A stretch of 9,187 nt of DNA. Source: Pseudomonadota bacterium (GTDB lineage Bacteria; Pseudomonadota; Alphaproteobacteria; Rs-D84). The stretch covers positions 1 to 9,187 of the forward strand of contig WQUT01000075.1 of the NCBI GenBank assembly GCA_009781955.1. The letters are read 5' to 3'. The notes beneath the pieces were generated by a model. The model did not search any database. It worked only from the letters and a program-made list of their open reading frames with translations, and had not been told where the DNA came from. Position numbers and translations under genes: made by a program. Of this stretch, positions 7,471-9,187 are shown piece after piece; the first letter of the stretch is position 1, and every line of letters begins with the position of its first letter.

Positions 7471-7503
7471 TAATTGTAATTGAATAATCAGAAAAAATCA
7501 AGC
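7471..7503. repeat. 33-bp promoter repeat, distal copy
   Basis: The second copy, 118 bases upstream in the same orientation. It contains TTGATT (7501-7496), 17 bases, then TACAAT (7478-7473), so it could act as a second minus-strand promoter. No gene with a good start codon lies between the two copies. Confidence 0.6.
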
Positions 7504-7563
7504 TGATATCAATGACAGAATTTTCCGGCCACCGAGTGTATTGCCGCCCCCCCTAAACGCCGG

Positions 7564-7591
7564 TTGACAAATTATATTCCGGTGGTATCAT
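7564..7591 (+). promoter_or_regulatory. Promoter of the VanY-like gene
   Basis: TTGACA (7564-7569) and TATCAT (7586-7591) are separated by 16 bases ending in GGTGG. Start site near 7598, which is the A of an ATG opening a 28-codon reading frame. The rest of the 7384-7563 gap holds the distal promoter repeat and a C7 run, but no gene. Confidence 0.75.
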
Positions 7592-7597
7592 AAACCT

Positions 7598-7684
7598 ATG
7601 AGCCATGATATTTCAGTAATCATTCCCAGCAAAAATCCATGGTCTGACGCACTATGCGCAACAAATTATACTTGTTTATTTTGA
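7598..7684 (+). CDS. Possible leaderless upstream reading frame (28 codons)
   Basis: ATG 7598 coincides with the predicted transcription start of the VanY-like promoter. The frame reads MSHDISVIIPSKN and ends CLF at TGA 7682-7684. It overlaps the first codons of the VanY-like gene in another frame, and its stop codon overlaps the in-frame ATG 7684 of that gene (TGATG). It could be a leader peptide that couples or limits translation, or a meaningless frame. The first residues resemble the start of family 2 glycosyltransferases, which may be chance. Confidence 0.3.
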   Translation: MSHDISVIIPSKNPWSDALCATNYTCLF

Positions 7685-8370
7685 TGAATTTATTGTTCGT
7701 ATCCGGCGCGGGGCGGCGCGACGCCGGCACGCCGGCCGCACAGCGCATCCGCAATATCGCCGAATGCCCGACGGACACCGCGCGCGCGAAATATTTCGCT
7801 TTTATGAACCTGGGCCCAGAGCATGATTTTTATAAAAACGTCCAATTGCCCGGCGATACGCTTTCCCGAGATTTTGTGCCGGACGGCTTGGCGGAAATCC
7901 CAACCACCGAACTTTTGCGGCCAAATAAAACCATCAGAGTTTGCGCGGATGTCTTGCCCGCGCTGACCAAAATGGCGGCGGCGATGCATGATGAAATCGG
8001 GCGGCCCATGGCGATCGCGTCGGGATACCGTTCGTTCGGGGTTCAAAAAGTCCTCTATGGCGGCGGCGAACATGGGTCCTGGCGCGCATTCCCCGGGCTG
8101 TCCCAGCATCAGACCGGATACGCGCTGGATCTGATTGGCAAAGACAACGGGGTTATCGGACGATCCGAAATCAAGTGGCTGAAAGCCCGCGCATGGGAAT
8201 TTGGATTCGTGCAGTCTTATACGGCCGAATCGGCGGCGGCGACCGGAATAGTGCCAGAGGCATGGCATTATCTGTATGTCGGGAAAGAGACCGCGAAATT
8301 TATCCAGCAGTTTTGCGCCGATAACCAATACGAATTCCTGGCATACTTAAAAGAGATCCGGCAGAAATAA
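7654..8370 (+). CDS. D-alanyl-D-alanine carboxypeptidase, VanY / peptidase M15B family
   Basis: A 238-residue exported zinc peptidase expected to trim the terminal D-Ala from peptidoglycan pentapeptides in the periplasm. The first 19 residues (MRNKLYLF...VSGA) form a signal peptide. The M15B motifs are all present: SGYRSFGVQ (123-131), SQHQTGYALDL with zinc ligands H152 and D159, and PEAWHYLYVG with catalytic E202 and ligand H205. Length is normal for the family. ATG 7654 has no Shine-Dalgarno. An in-frame TGA lies two codons upstream, so no earlier start exists. ATG 7684 would cut the signal peptide in half but would be coupled to the small upstream frame. It is convergent with a beta-lactamase-like gene, also of the penicillin-recognising or wall field. 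Substrate (D-Ala-D-Ala versus other dipeptide ends) is inferred from the family. Confidence 0.9.
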   Translation: MRNKLYLFILMNLLFVSGAGRRDAGTPAAQRIRNIAECPTDTARAKYFAFMNLGPEHDFYKNVQLPGDTLSRDFVPDGLAEIPTTELLRPNKTIRVCADVLPALTKMAAAMHDEIGRPMAIASGYRSFGVQKVLYGGGEHGSWRAFPGLSQHQTGYALDLIGKDNGVIGRSEIKWLKARAWEFGFVQSYTAESAAATGIVPEAWHYLYVGKETAKFIQQFCADNQYEFLAYLKEIRQK

Positions 8371-8378
8371 AGAGCCAT

Positions 8379-8400
8379 GGGGGGCAAGCCCCGCGCGCGG
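8379..8400. terminator. GC-rich hairpins between convergent genes
   Basis: GGGGC-AA-GCCCC (8381-8392) and the palindrome CCGCGCGCGG (8391-8400) lie nine bases past the VanY-like stop and 18 bases from the end of the convergent gene. They probably stop transcription from one or both sides, although T runs are weak on both strands. Confidence 0.4.
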
Positions 8401-8417
8401 CGGGACCGGGTAATATT

Positions 8418-9128
8418 TTATCGCGGTTTGCATAAATAATTTTGCCAGAGACCGCTGTAATATGCGGGAAACTTAATATTAAATTTTTTAGGCTTAAAGT
8501 TCAAATTTCCGCCTTTGCGCCAAATGATATCCTCAAACATCACTTTCTGGCTGTTATTTATCAATACTTTTCTTATATCGTCGGAGTTATCGCCAAATCC
8601 GCCAGTTTCCACCATGCTTGCAAATCTGGCCAGGTCGCCCGCCGATGTCACCACTCTATCGCGAAACAAAACTTTGTCCGCCGTATTATCCTTTTTGGCA
8701 TTCAGAAATTTCATCGTTGTTCCGGTACCGCAAAAATTGCCAAGTTCATCTTGCCTTCTGAATCCGTGCCTTAATAAAAAGCCATCAACATCCGTCAATT
8801 TATACAATGTGTTCGCCGCGCGATTATCGGATTGAAATAACATCAAGGACAATAATTCCGATACTGATTTTGTCCATCCTTCTCCCATCGTTTTGGAAAC
8901 GATCGGATATAAATCCTTGTTCTTCAACCCTGGCGCAACGGTGTACCTTGCGGTTAATTCCACATTCTTGTCGGAAAGAATGGCGGCGGCGATAAAGGCT
9001 TTAAAAGTAGAGGCCGGATACATATAAATATCTGGGCTACGGCATACCGTTTTACCAGAATCTAAATCAATGGCACAATATGAAATGATCTTGTTCCAAG
9101 CTGGGAAGATATTAATAAGGTTTTTCAT
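8418..9128 (-). CDS. Class A beta-lactamase-like serine hydrolase
   Basis: A 236-residue protein from ATG 9128; a GTG at 9155 is in frame but lies at or before the likely transcription start. Motifs of the serine beta-lactamase / penicillin-binding fold: PASTFK with nucleophile S40 and K43, SDN at 100-102, and WRKGG (K205-G206-G207) where KTG or KSG is usual. TSAGDLARFASM resembles the helix before motif 3. The omega-loop glutamate (E-x-E-L-N) that lets class A enzymes hydrolyse acyl-enzyme is not visible. No signal peptide is seen, although relatives act in the periplasm. The C-terminal part after KGG is only 29 residues. It may be a D,D-peptidase-like or inactive relative rather than a resistance enzyme. 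Antibiotic hydrolysis is not supported by what is visible. Confidence 0.8.
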   Translation of the reverse strand: MKNLINIFPAWNKIISYCAIDLDSGKTVCRSPDIYMYPASTFKAFIAAAILSDKNVELTARYTVAPGLKNKDLYPIVSKTMGEGWTKSVSELLSLMLFQSDNRAANTLYKLTDVDGFLLRHGFRRQDELGNFCGTGTTMKFLNAKKDNTADKVLFRDRVVTSAGDLARFASMVETGGFGDNSDDIRKVLINNSQKVMFEDIIWRKGGNLNFKPKKFNIKFPAYYSGLWQNYLCKPR

Positions 9129-9135
9129 ACGGGTT

Positions 9136-9163
9136 ATGTTAGAATAAAATTCCACAAAAGCAA
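9136..9163 (-). promoter_or_regulatory. Possible promoter of the beta-lactamase-like gene
   Basis: On the minus strand, TTGCTT (9163-9158) and TAACAT (9141-9136) are separated by 16 bases. The start site would fall at about 9129, next to ATG 9128, implying a leaderless mRNA. No Shine-Dalgarno is present in front of either start codon. Confidence 0.4.
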
Positions 9164-9164
9164 T

Positions 9165-9186
9165 AAAAAACGCCCCGGATGGGGCG
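9165..9186 (-). terminator. Rho-independent terminator of a gene beyond the right edge
   Basis: On the minus strand, CGCCCC-ATCC-GGGGCG is followed by TTTTTT. This is a complete terminator for a minus-strand gene outside the window. Its T run ends just before the -35 box of the beta-lactamase-like gene. Confidence 0.85.
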
Positions 9187-9187
9187 G

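Noticed and set aside
7547..7553. C7 run upstream of the VanY-like promoter as a phase-variation tract
   Set aside because: It is short, outside any reading frame, and 11 bases upstream of the -35 box; there is no reason to think its length matters.
7598..7684. Fragment of a family 2 glycosyltransferase
   Set aside because: Only about 10 residues (DISVIIPSKN) resemble such a start; too short to claim homology, so it is reported only as a possible upstream frame.

Overview
The window looks like chromosomal DNA of a Gram-negative bacterium, most likely an uncultured, gut-type alphaproteobacterium. The basis is an HTH regulator with the N-terminal sequence typical of alphaproteobacterial S24-type repressors, an Fe-type superoxide dismutase, an elongator tRNA-Met of alphaproteobacterial type, Gram-negative signal peptides, and surface proteins with phage-tail-like and BspA-like repeats. 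The assignment is inference from sequence style; no rRNA or marker protein is present. Protein-level calls come from motif recognition by eye, not from searches.

Layout. 1-1171: two minus-strand accessory genes, each its own transcription unit: a partial gene running off the left edge (DUF7666-like) and a DUF3788 protein. 1316-2538: a plus-strand exported protein with phage tail-fibre-like repeats, followed by a broken remnant of a second surface protein. 2525-3366: a small two-helix membrane protein and an AT-rich orphan gene, both minus strand. The orphan lies between two copies of a 14-bp direct repeat. 3498-3811: a cluster of hairpins, a fragment resembling a tRNA 3' end, and tRNA-Met(CAU) with its own promoter and terminator. 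3845-6145: a large minus-strand secreted protein with an N-terminal domain also found in the remnant, a PKD-like domain and about 15 BspA-like leucine-rich repeats. A (CA)21 tract lies between its promoter-proximal start codon and its signal peptide. 6327-7323: sodB and a short HTH regulator, minus strand. 7564-8370: a VanY-type D,D-carboxypeptidase on the plus strand. 8418-9128: a convergent class A beta-lactamase-like serine hydrolase. The right edge holds the terminator of a gene outside the window.

The main theme is the cell envelope: two exported repeat proteins, a remnant of a third, and two enzymes of the penicillin-recognising or peptidoglycan-trimming families. The strongest candidate for an undescribed system is the large repeat protein. 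Its reading frame passes through a 21-unit dinucleotide repeat, which would permit on/off switching by slipped-strand mispairing, and its 90-93 bp coding repeats could give size variation by recombination. The sequenced copy is in the ON frame if translation starts at 6145. A second ATG (6014) in front of the signal peptide is one base out of frame, so the true start is uncertain.

Most genes have recognisable sigma-70-like promoters. Cytoplasmic genes carry strong Shine-Dalgarno sites, while several envelope genes lack one and appear to have very short or no leaders.
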